Part shown: in pieces, positions 16,400 through 27,400 of the stretch | How positions within the stretch are numbered: position 1 is the stretch's first letter | How the letters are laid out: every line of letters begins with the position of its first letter | Assembly: GCA_017412585.1 (NCBI GenBank) | Contig: JAFPXK010000069.1 | Span: 1-33,544 of the forward strand | Direction of reading: 5' to 3' | Source of the DNA: Oscillospiraceae bacterium | GTDB lineage: Bacteria > Bacillota > Clostridia > Oscillospirales > Oscillospiraceae | Length of the DNA: 33,544 bases | Notes under the pieces: model-generated | The model's database searches: none | What the model was told of the DNA's origin: nothing | What the model saw: only the letters and a program-made list of their open reading frames with translations | Position numbers and translations under genes: made by a program

Positions 16400-17674
16400 T
16401 TATTCCTCGGGCTTTGGCAGGGGGATGGACACCGTTACCGCCGTGCCGCCCTCCTTGCGGGAGGCGATGGTGAGGGTGCCGCCGCACATCATGGCCAGCC
16501 TCCGGCGGATGTTTTGCAGGGCGATGTGGGGCTCGTCGCTGTCGGCGGGGCGGAAGCCGGGGCCGTCGTCCTCCACCACGATTTCGCTGGCCGTGCCGGT
16601 GTTCCTTGTGACGACGGAGATGTGGATGGGCGCCTTGGTGGCCCGCATGCCATGTACCACGGCGTTTTCCACAATGGGCTGCAGCGTCAGCGGCGGCAGG
16701 CGGAACGCGGTGTGGGGCGTGTCGAAGCGGACGAAAAGACTGTCCTCAAACTGGGCCTCTTCGATGGCCAGATAGGCCCGGGTGTGCTCCAGCTCCTCGG
16801 TGAAGGAAATGGTGTCCTCGCTGGCGATGGCGGCAAAATTCTTGCGGAGATAGGAAGTGAAGTCCAGGGTGACCCGCTTGGCCTTTTCGACGTCCTGGTC
16901 GCAGAGGTAGTAGATGCCCATCAGGGAATTGTAGATAAAATGGGGCCGCATCTGCAGCACGGCGATGCTGGCCTGCTGGTTGGCGATTTCCCGCTGCTGG
17001 CGCAGGTACTGGTGCATATTGTCCGTGAGAATGAGGCTGAACATAATCAGCGCAAAGAGGGCCATGCCGAACACCATCACAATTTCAATGGAGACAAACA
17101 TGTGGACCAGCACCGCGGCGCACATGGGCAGCAGGTACGCCAGAAGCCCGATGTAATACGGCCGGGCAAGGGCCTTTCGCCGCCGGATGGTGCCCGCGAT
17201 GTTGAGCAGCAGAATCAGGGACATGGGCGCCAGGGACAGGGCGTAGAGAGGGCCGTAGAAAAAGCGGTTATCCGCCGTAACGTAGTAGAATACGTCGGTA
17301 AACTGCGACAGCACCAGCATGATAAAGTAGGCCCCCAAAAGGGCCATTACCGCCCCAAACAGGGGGCTGCCCTTGTGCGATTCGTGGGAGCAATGGAGCA
17401 AAAAGACCGTCGGCATAAAAAACGGCGCCGAAAGGAGAGTCGATTCAAAGAAATAGATGACCCTCTGCACCTGCGCCATGGTGGGGTCGCGGTAGAACAG
17501 CAGCTCCAGAAAGCAGGTGACGGCGCACAGGAACAGCAGCGAGAACAGCGTGATGAAATACCGCCTGCTCCACCTGTCCAGCGAGGGGATAAGGGCGGAG
17601 ACCATAACGCCCAGCGCCATGGTCATGAGGATGGCGCCGCTGAGGGAGAAATGGAGAATATCCACCCAGCTCAT
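16400..17674 (-). CDS. LytS-like sensor histidine kinase
   Basis: A 424-residue membrane kinase. The N-terminal half has about six hydrophobic membrane segments (to about residue 220) with no large extracellular domain, so the signal is probably sensed in or near the membrane. The His_kinase domain follows with LQMRPHFIYNSL carrying the phosphorylated H245. The ATPase domain then shows LQPIVENAVVHG (N-box), VEDDGPGF and NIRRRLAMMCGG. The start overlaps the regulator stop by ATGA, so the two are translationally coupled. Kinases of this class usually pair with LytTR or AraC-type regulators; here the partner is an XRE-receiver fusion. Confidence 0.9.
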   Translation of the reverse strand: MSWVDILHFSLSGAILMTMALGVMVSALIPSLDRWSRRYFITLFSLLFLCAVTCFLELLFYRDPTMAQVQRVIYFFESTLLSAPFFMPTVFLLHCSHESHKGSPLFGAVMALLGAYFIMLVLSQFTDVFYYVTADNRFFYGPLYALSLAPMSLILLLNIAGTIRRRKALARPYYIGLLAYLLPMCAAVLVHMFVSIEIVMVFGMALFALIMFSLILTDNMHQYLRQQREIANQQASIAVLQMRPHFIYNSLMGIYYLCDQDVEKAKRVTLDFTSYLRKNFAAIASEDTISFTEELEHTRAYLAIEEAQFEDSLFVRFDTPHTAFRLPPLTLQPIVENAVVHGMRATKAPIHISVVTRNTGTASEIVVEDDGPGFRPADSDEPHIALQNIRRRLAMMCGGTLTIASRKEGGTAVTVSIPLPKPEE

Positions 17675-18270
17675 ACGCTCTCGCCCCCTGCCGAAAAGGG
17701 ATACCGCAGATGCTCCAACTGCGCCCGGACGCCTTCCTCCGTGATGGGCTTGAGCATAAAGCCGCTGGCGCCGGTGCCCCAGGCGTCCAGGGAATAGTCG
17801 GCGTAGGCGGTGAGATACACCACATTGGTGCGGGGGTTGGCGTTCAGCAGGTCACGGCACAGGTCCAGCCCGCTGGTGTTGCGCAGCTCAATGTCCAGAA
17901 AGGCCAGGGCCACGGGATTGGCCCGGGCGAAGGCGACGGCCTCGTCAGCGTCGGTGAAGCCGGTGACGGCGGCGTAGGGCATCACGGCGGAGAGCACCGG
18001 CAGGCCGCCGGTGAGAATCAGCTTTCTGTCGTCCACCATGATGACGTTGGGACGCGCCCTGCTCCGGCCGGCGGCGGAGAGCAAAAAACTGACATCCACC
18101 CCCAGGGCCTCGGCAAGCCGGGGTATCATAACGGCGTCGGGCAGACGAATCCCGTTCTCCCACCGGGCCACAGTAGACCGGGTGACGAACAGCCTGTCGG
18201 CAAGGGCCTGCTGGGAAAGCCCTCTCCCCATCCGCAGCTTTTTCAGGGTTTCGGAGAATAATTGGCGCAT
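17671..18270 (-). CDS. Response regulator with N-terminal XRE HTH and C-terminal receiver domain
   Basis: A 199-residue regulator with its domains in an unusual order. Residues 5-60 are a Cro/CI-type helix-turn-helix (LRMGRGLSQQALADRLFVTR, then STVARWENGIRLP). Residues 75-190 are a complete receiver domain: acidic pair D80-D81 in MVDDR, phosphoacceptor D126 in AFLDIEL, conserved Thr in YLTAYAD and Lys in FMLKPI. Standard regulators have the receiver first, so phosphorylation here must act on a DNA-binding domain at its N-side. It is the first gene of the minus-strand operon. The leader from the promoter is about 35 bases and the ribosome binding site (GGGGGTG) is modest. The palindromes in the divergent space are plausible targets for an XRE dimer. 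Confidence 0.88.
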   Translation of the reverse strand: MRQLFSETLKKLRMGRGLSQQALADRLFVTRSTVARWENGIRLPDAVMIPRLAEALGVDVSFLLSAAGRSRARPNVIMVDDRKLILTGGLPVLSAVMPYAAVTGFTDADEAVAFARANPVALAFLDIELRNTSGLDLCRDLLNANPRTNVVYLTAYADYSLDAWGTGASGFMLKPITEEGVRAQLEHLRYPFSAGGESV

Positions 18271-18311
18271 TTTTTCACCCCCACAGCGTCCTTTTTCTTT
18301 GTTAACATTTT

Positions 18312-18340
18312 ATTATACAACGTTTTCCGGTATAAAACAA
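18312..18340 (-). promoter_or_regulatory. Promoter of the two-component operon
   Basis: On the minus strand TTGTTT (18340-18335) and a perfect TATAAT (18317-18312) are 17 bases apart, about 40 bases upstream of the regulator start. TGTTAACA (18300-18307), a palindrome, overlaps the predicted transcription start. Confidence 0.75.
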
Positions 18341-18365
18341 GACAAATTCAGCATCTTGTGAAAAA

Positions 18366-18402
18366 TGTTCCATTTTGGAACACTACCTTGTAAGGGTTAC
18401 AA
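18366..18402. promoter_or_regulatory. Two palindromic operator candidates in the divergent region
   Basis: TGTTCC-N5-GGAACA (18366-18382) lies just upstream of the plus-strand -35, and TTGTAA-N3-TTACAA (18388-18402) includes the -35 itself. Both have the size and symmetry of sites for dimeric XRE-type repressors. The first sits where it could affect both promoters. No footprint is known; this rests on symmetry and position. Confidence 0.5.
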
Positions 18403-18416
18403 AAAAACGGTAAAAT
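18388..18416 (+). promoter_or_regulatory. Promoter of the giant surface-protein gene
   Basis: TTGTAA (18388-18393) and TAAAAT (18411-18416) are 17 bases apart. Transcription would begin near 18423 and leave a leader of about 60 bases. Confidence 0.7.
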
Positions 18417-18481
18417 ATGACAGAATATGTATACCTTGGGCGTATAGCGCAAAATCGTGTGAAAAGACAAGGAGAAGGGAC

Positions 18482-21400
18482 ATGAAAAAGAACGTACTGT
18501 CAAGAGTGCTGAGCCTGTTCCTGGCGCTGATTCTGGCGCTGGGCACGGTTCCGGTCACGGTGATCTCCGCCTATGCGGAGGGCGCGCCGGAGATGCTGGT
18601 GACGTCGCTGACCGAGCTTTACTCCGGCGACGAGACCCGGGCGCGGGAGGACCTGGAGGCCCTTTCTGCCGCCGGACTTCTGGGCGCCGACGGCAAGCTG
18701 ATCGACCTGGACATCCGCGAAAACGGCGAGAGCATAACGCTCTCGGCGCTGGCGGAGCGCATCGCCAAGGGCGAGACCGTGGGCACGATCACCGTCAACG
18801 GCAACGCCGCCACGGCGGAGCAGATCGTGCAGATCCAGTCGGTGCAGGCGGCTATCGAGATCGCCGAGCTCCTTGACGAGGAGATCGACGTGACGGACGA
18901 GCACGTGGAGAACCTGGAGGGCCTGCTCACCGGCATCCAGAACGGCAACGTCGATCTTGAGACCGCTCTCGAGAGCGGCACCCTGAGCCTAAAATCGGCG
19001 AACACCGGCACGCTGAGCCTGCAATCGGCGGACACCGCCACGCCGAAGGAGGAGACAAATGCGCTTGAAGGTTCATATAAAGGTTGGGACTTGTATAAGT
19101 TTGGGGCTCCAGATCTGGTTTATTCTGGTTATTATAAGGACAAATCTGTATATAAACTTCCGGCGGATGCGGTGGATGATAACCTGACTGGTTATTATGA
19201 TCAATATTTCAATGGCAGCGAATATGAAGAAAATCATTTTTTCCAGTTTCGCGATATGGCTCTGCATCAGAATCAGATGACGAGGCGATATTATTATATT
19301 GACAACCGGTACACAGGAGACGCATCCGGCACAATCGGCACTACTGGTAAGAACGAATTTATCGATTGGAATAATGTTAAGTGGGGCATAGACAGTAGTA
19401 AAGGAAAAGGGGCGACGGTGACGATCTTATTGCCGCTCAAATCCGATGAATCTCTTCAGGATCAGATTAAACAGTGGATTACTAATGAGAGCGCAAGCTG
19501 CCAGACAAGTGGCAGCGGCATTGCAATGAGTTTGCCGGAACCGTATGGCGCAACTACCATAAACTTTTATATGACCAGCATGTATTTTGGTACTAAGGAT
19601 TATACATACTGGGATACAATAATTCCCGGTAAGAAATATCCGGTATATGTTGTGACGTCCTCCGGTGAGCAGCCGGTGGCCCTGGTGGCTCGTTATTCTC
19701 CGGTAACAAACAACGAAGCTTATCTTCGCAAAGAAACGGTCAATCTGTATATGAAATCTGCAATAGAGGCAACTGCCGGTTTCAATTGGGAAAACGCGCC
19801 GACTGATCCTTTGGGGTATCATTATTACGCTGGAACATCATGGAACAAAGTAAGCGGCACCAGTTATTCGTACTATGTTGGAACCCTTGCCAAGATTAAC
19901 CTTGATCAGTATGTAAGCAGAACGCAACAATATGTAAATCTCAATAATGGTTTCATCAAATTGACGGACGACAATACCGAGTTTCCCTATGTTTATCTTA
20001 AGGATGAAAGTCATCCGGAACTACAGTGCGATTTAGAGATTCGCGTCACGGAGGATATGTATAATATCCTCTCTAAAGACCCAAAAGTTCTTTATATGGG
20101 AGAAGATCAAGACCTCAGATTGACGTATCAAATAAGTGATCGCATAGATTTCGACTGCGTAACGCCTAAAGAAGATATTCGTTATAAGATTTTAATTAGG
20201 GATAGCGGCGGTGGTTATATGGTCGGAGGTGGCGACGTACTTGAATCAAGTGATGACGGAAGAGTGTATACTCTGAATCCGACTAAGCCCGGCGAAGCAT
20301 CACATCTGTATCTTGTGGCGCTGAACGGCTCTTCCGACGATACCGCTAACACTTGCACACGCCATGATATTGAACTCGCCGTCAAAGAGGGGTCGGCGCC
20401 ATATATGATGATCCCTCGTTCTTCCCGCACGCGCGAGACTATGTCGGGGGTCAGTACGGACATCTTTTTCTCATCCAATGCCGCGCAGTCCAACAATCGC
20501 AATACAGACATCACGCTGAAGCTCTACAGCTTTGACGGGGGCGACATTGACAGCTTTACTCCCAGCGGAACCCCATATTATACGACAAAAGGAACCAGCA
20601 CGGTAGCAAATCCGCTGACGCACATCACCATCCCCGGTGAAAAGCTGACGGCGGGGAATTACGCGGTGGTGTTGAGTACCAGCATTGGAGGCACAACGAT
20701 GACCGCCAAGGCGCTGCTTAAGGTGAAGCAGAGCCCGGCGAAGGTCACGCTGGATAAGCTCGACAGCTACTATGTGGAAAAAAGCGATCTGCCCAATATT
20801 TCATACACGCTGACCTCGGCGGCGGAGGGCGCTGAGGTGAAATACACCATTCAGCAGTCCGGCGGAGAAGTCAGTGCGATGCAGGATGCCTCCGACGGTA
20901 CGATTCCGTTCACTGCGGACACCGTGGGCACCTTTGAGGGCTTGAAAAAAGCCTATACCATCACAGTCTACGCCCGCAACAAAGACGAAGATCCGTGGAG
21001 CGTGGATTCCATGCTGCTGACGGTGTATAACACCAACCCGCTGAAGCTGATCCTGAAGGACGTTCCCTTCGGCGAGGTGGGCGGCACCACCGGCGGCAAG
21101 GCGGGAGACGGCAGCAGCGAAGCCGGAACGAGCCTCGTTTTGGACAACAGCGACGACATCCAGACCCTGCTGAAAAAGCTGAGTTCGGATGCAAACTACA
21201 GTTTTGACGACCTGCGCTCCGACGTCAACCTGCAAAAGCTCATCTCCGCCAACTACGGCAGCGGCGCCTGGGGCATCATCTCGGACAAAATGCAGTGGTC
21301 CGCCACGGAAGGCACCGGAGACAACAAGACAGCCAGCGATAGAGTCACGCTGAACTATGAGGAGCGCGGCAATTACGCCGATCTCCGCAGCTACAGCTAT

Positions 21401-24400
21401 ACCTCTTTCATCCCCACCTCGGATTTTCTGATTGTGGCGACCGATGATGTAAGCGGGGAAGCGCCGGTCACCATCACCGCGAAACATGTCAGCACCGGCA
21501 TGACAAAGGATGTAACGGTCAGCGTCAACACTCTGAAAAACAAGCTTTACCTGTTCCGCTTCAACCCGAAAGCGCAGACTACGGTGACCTATTACACCAC
21601 CGACAATCAGCCGCATACGGTGACAACCAACAGTAATGGCGAGCTTGCCATCTATGAGGCCGGCGGGATCACCGGTGACATTGTGGCGATGTCAAAGGTT
21701 GGGGACGAAACCTATATCGGCACCTATAATAGTAAGGATTTTGTTAGCGGCGAGCAGAACATTGTCAAACTCGAGCTCTATCCCTGCAACAACCTGACGC
21801 TGAAGCCCATTTCCAGCACAACGCTGACATTCCTCCAACCGAATGGTCAGCCCTACACCGGCGAGGTGATCCTCCGCGGCGGCGTTTATGTGAATGGAGA
21901 TTACTGCTCTGAGGCAGATCTTCGTAACACCAATTCAACCGATGCTGAACGGTATCTCCGCAAGGACATGACGGTCAACATCGGCGCAGACGGCAAGACC
22001 ACCGTATGGCTTGACCCAACGCAGTTTATTCCCACGAGCGGCGGGATACGGAGATTGCAGTATGTCTTTGAATATCGCTTTGAGAGCGGTTACCAGCCAG
22101 GCTACGTTATCATCGACGTCGCCTCTAATAACCATACTAACTCCATCGTGAATCTCCAGACCCTCCGCGGCAGCGGCAATGTGCCAACGATCGTACGGCA
22201 GGAGTATCAGCAGTATTACTGGGATGCAAATGCGAAACAGTACAGAGCGACTGACTATACGCGCAACGTAATCGATTATACGGATAACATCGGTATTTCC
22301 CCGGACTTCAGCAAGGCTGAGCTGTATACCGACGCTGTAATGTTGGGCGAGAGTGTCGGCACAGACGAAAACGGCTTTTCGACCTATTCGGGTGAGAATG
22401 CTGCCAGCTTCGCCCTCTACACTGCCGGTGGGACGCTGCTCACCGGTCAGAACAAGTTGTCAGAGGCAAAGACAATAACGAAATTGGACGAGCTGGATAA
22501 TGCAACCTACTTCGTGTTCCCGTTCTCCACCGTCCCGATGCTTCGCAGCACCTATACGATGACGAACACGGATATGACGGCGGACGGCATCGGCGGCGAT
22601 ACCCCCACCGCTCGAATCAAGGCGGTCTTTAAAAAGAGCGATGTAACGGTCAGAACCATCACCATGCCCTTTGGTGTCACCAACGTTTCCCAAAAGACAA
22701 GCCTGAAGGATGGAACCACCGGCGCGCTTGCGATCGGCAAAGAGGTGCGCAGTGAGCTGAATAGTAAAACCGACATTGGCTCGATCTTCCGGAGCATCAA
22801 TGTCAACGACATGATCAAAAAGGGCTTCGTCTTCCTCGGCAATCTTGCCGGAGCGGGCGGCTACAACCCGATCAATATGATGATCCTGCCCACGGCGGAC
22901 CCGTCAACCTTCCGCATCATTGCCTTTGTCGGCTCCAATGCCCGGAAGGAGAGCGACGCCTCTGAGGGCGGCGTTTCCGTCAACTTCAACACCGACGACC
23001 TCGCCGAGGATATGAGCAAGTACATGAAGGAGATGGAGGACGACGGCGACGACAGCGACTCCAACGGCGAAGGCTCCATGGAGTTCAACTTCTACGGCAC
23101 GATCATCCTCGAAGCGCGTGTCGGCAACGGCAATTGGAACATCGAGTTCCGCGGCGGCAACGTGGGCACCAACGTAAAGGGCAAGTACGAGTGGGGCCAG
23201 ACCTTCATGTGTGGCCCGTATCCCGCGTATATCTCCTTCGAGGTGGGCTTCAACGCCGACCTGGAGGTGGCCTTCGGCAACAAGGACTCTGCCCGCGCCA
23301 TGCTGCTTGACGCAGCCCTGGGCGTGTCCATCGAGGCGTTTGCGGGCCTCGGCTTCGACCTGTCCCTGGTGGCGTTGCAGCTGGGCATTTACGGCCGGAT
23401 CGGCGCGGATGTGAACTTCCTGCTCCTGACCCCCAGCGATGAAAGCGCCAAGACCGGCACGAAGCTCACCATCGCCGGTGAGATCGGCATCAAGCTGAAG
23501 GTCAAGCTGCTGTTTATCTCTTACACCAAGAAATTTGCCTCCACCGGCTTCGACTGGACGAAGAAGTGGAACAATTACGACAAGATCAAGGACTACTGGA
23601 ACGACCAGGGCTTCGCCCAGCTCTTCGGCACCACACGCAGCGGCAGAGCGTACACCATGTACCTCTATGCCGACGGCAGCACTATCGTGGAGATCGACGG
23701 CGGCGCCGAACTGGAAAGCCGCGACTATCTGGAGCTGTCCGAGAGAGCCTGGACGAGCGGCGTCAGCCTCATGCGGGCCGCCGGCCCCATGACCGGCGCG
23801 TTCAACAACGTGCAGACCAATGCCTATCCCTATTCTCACCCGGCGTTTACCGACGACGGCGAGCTGTTCCTGTACGTCTCTGATAACGACAACGCCAGCG
23901 AGGTGGAAAGCGTCGTGAGCTACGCCGTGAAGAACGGAAACGGCTATGACAATGCGGGCCGCGTGGACACCTCCGAGGATAACGTTCTCGCTGACCTGGA
24001 TATCGTCGCCAGCGGCACCAGGGACAGCGCCTTTGCCGCCTGGGTCAAGCAGATCGAAACGCCTCAGGCCGAGCAGCATGAGAACGTCTCCAACGATGAG
24101 CTCACCATGATGTTCAACGCCACCGAGGTCTACGCCGCTTCCTATAATGGAACGGCGTGGACGACCACACGCCTGACAGACAACTCCGTGGCGGATATGG
24201 CGCCCACCGTGGCAAGCTACGGCGACAAGGCCATCGTGGCCTGGCGCAGCCTGAACACGACCTCCCTGTCTGTGAATGGGATGGACGATCTCACCGCGGC
24301 GTTCAACGTGGAAAACAATATCAACTACCGTATCTATAACGGCACAGAGTGGATGACCGCCCAGGTGGCCTATAACGGAAACGCCGGCACGGTGAACGCC

Positions 24401-27400
24401 ATCGACTCCGCCATGCTGGCTGACGGCACGGCGATCCTGGTCTACACCGTCCGCACCGGCGAGGACGTGACTACCACCGAGACCTTCTACACCGTGATCA
24501 ATGCAAACGGCGAAACGGTCACCACCGGACGCCTGACCAACGACAGCTACACCGATACCAACGTGCAGGTGACGGCGGTCAATGAAAACGGCGGCTACTT
24601 CGTCCTGGGCTGGTATTCTGAGCACGACGCAGGCCAGGGCACCACCGCAGCTGAATATGACGCGGAAGGGAATGTCACCGCAACGAAGGCTGTTGTGGCC
24701 CACGACATCCGCCTGGCACGCATCAACGCCAACGGCAGCTATGACATCAGCTTCCCGGAGAGTGTCGGCGGCACCGGAGAGACGGGCATCACCGCTGATT
24801 TCCACTTCTCCGCGCCTGTCAATAATGGGAATCTGGAAAACGTCTCCGTCGTCTGGTCCCAGCGCAAGAACAGTGACACGGCGGAGGACGCGGGCAAGTA
24901 TGAGCTGAACGCGATTCGCTTCTACAAGGCGGACGGCGTGACCGGTATGACCGCGCCCACGGATATTGCGGAGACGGATAAGAACTACACCATCGACCGG
25001 TTTGATGCCTATACCGACAGCGCCGGCGCGATCCATGCCATCATCCTCGGCACGGATTACAACACCATTGAGGGAATCGATACATATGACTCGATCGACC
25101 TCGATGCAGCGGCAGGTAACACCGTTGACAGCAACTCCGCCGAGCCGAACAATCTGGATATTCTCGACGGCGAGGCCATCTCCTCGCTGAAGCTGGCCAC
25201 CGGAACCTTCCCGGAGACGGCGGCAAACGTGACCGCGGATATCAATATCTCCGAGGTGATGCCCGGCTTCACCACGCCGGTGCAGTTCACCGTGACCAAC
25301 ACGGGCACCGACAAACTTACCTCCGTTACGGCGAAGGTCGGCAGCCAGAGCAAGGATTTCACCGATCTGAACCTGCTCCCGAACCAGTCCACCACGCTGC
25401 TGATGAGCTACAGCGTCCCCGAGGGCGCGGTGGCTGACGCGACGTACAGCGTAGCCGCCAACAGCCAGGCTCTTGCCACAGGCACACTGGCCCTGAACCG
25501 CCCGGATGTGGGCATCTCCGGCATCAAGCTCCTGCAGGAGTACGACGGCAAGCGGGATATCCAGATCACGCTGAGCAACAGCTCCGAGATTCCGCTCTCC
25601 GGCAGCGGCAAGACCGTCAAACTGGCCTTCTATAAGGATCCCTTCCACGAGAGGATGATCGGCAGCGAGGTCTCCATCACCGGCACCGCTCTTGCGGATA
25701 TTGATGCGGGCACCTACACCACCGTCCAGACGCTCAACGTCACCGATGTTGTTAGGCTCAATGATGACGGAGAGATCCCCGAAGACGGAGCTACGGTGTA
25801 TGTCCGCGCCTGGGTGGATGGTGTTGAGGAGCCGAATACCTATAACAACGACAACTTCATTTCCCTCACAGGCCTGCTGGCCAGGAACAACGGTGAGAAG
25901 CTGACCATAGACACCTCGGTTGAAGCGAATACCAATGAGCAGAGCGAGGTCACAGGTTATACCGTCTATGCGGACATCCGCAACAACTCCATGCATGCGC
26001 CGGGCGATATGATTCCCGTTGCGGTGCTTCTGGATAGCACTGGCAGAGAAATCGCCAGAAAGGATATGTTGACGGAAGCCAATCCCCTGCAGCTGGGCGC
26101 GGAGGGCAGAAACAGCGATCTGCACGTTGTCATCCCTGTGGAAGAGGTGAATAACGGTGAGCCTGCCACCCCGGCGCAGGCGGTTATCCGCTTCCGCTAC
26201 AAGGTGTCGTTTGACACGACCACAAACGGCGGCAGCGGCGACATCAGCGCGGTATATACTGACATGGAGGGGAAGATAGCGCTTCCGGAAGGTAAACCTA
26301 CCCCGCCGGAAGGGAAGGGCAACGTCTTCACCGGCTGGTACACGGCGGCGGAAAACGGCACCAAGATTACTGCGAATACGGTGTTCACGGAGAGCACAAC
26401 GGCCTATGCAAAGTACGTCACCCATTTCCACGAATTCAGTTACAGGGTAGATGCACAAGACAGCAGTAAAATCATCGCGACCTGTGCAGACAGTGACCAC
26501 TATTGTTATCTTGAAGACTTAACGGCAACGATGCAGATCACGGCTCCGACCCTGACCGTCTACGGCGGCACGGGAAGCGTCGCGGCAACTGTGAGCAACG
26601 GCCTTGACGGCGTCGATACCCCGACCGTCGTGTATAAGAAGGGTGAGACGGAGCTGACTGCCGCTCCCACCGGCGCCGGCACTTACACCGCCAGCATCAC
26701 GGTCGGTACCGGCGATAACGCGGCCACCGCCAGCGTGGAGTACACGATTGGGTGTGCCACGATGACCGACGTCAGCGTGGCGCAGAAAGGCACGCTGACC
26801 TATACCGGCAGCGCCCAGACCCCGCAGGTTACCACTGCCGCCACGACGGTGAATAACCAGAAAGTGACCTTCACCTACAGCAAGACGGAGAATGGCCCGT
26901 TTGGTGCTATGCCCACCTTCACCAACGTTGCTGACGCCGGAACGGTCTATTACAAGGCCAGTGCGCCGAACCACGAACCGGTAACCGGCAGCTTCACGGT
27001 CACGATGAACAAGGCCAATCAGACGGCACCTGCCGCGCCCGCGCTGGCTGCCCACACCGCGAAAACGATCACGCTTACAGAGGTGGAGGGCTGCGAGTAC
27101 AGCAAGGACGGCACCACCTGGCAGGAGAGCGCCACCTTTACCGATCTGGCGAAGGGAAAGGAGTACACCTTCTATCAGCGCCTCAAGGAGACTGCGAACT
27201 GCAACGCCTCTCCCTCCAGCGCCGCCGCGACCATCTCCACCTCAGACCACGATCACCAGTGGGGCTTCACCGCCGACGGCGCCACCATCACCGCGACCTG
27301 CCTGAATGAAGATGAAGGCCATTCCGGTGAGCTGAGCGCCACCATTACCATTACGCGTCCTGCCCTGACGGTCTACGGCGGCACAGGAAGCGCGGCGGCG

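Noticed and set aside
16157-17797. 546-codon plus-strand frame across the kinase gene
   Set aside because: The minus strand encodes a complete histidine kinase with H-box, N-box and G-box; the plus frame has none and no ribosome binding site.
18365-18481. Upstream in-frame start for the giant protein at 18365
   Set aside because: It lies upstream of the -35 and -10 of its own promoter and would bury the signal peptide. ATG 18482 has a good ribosome binding site.
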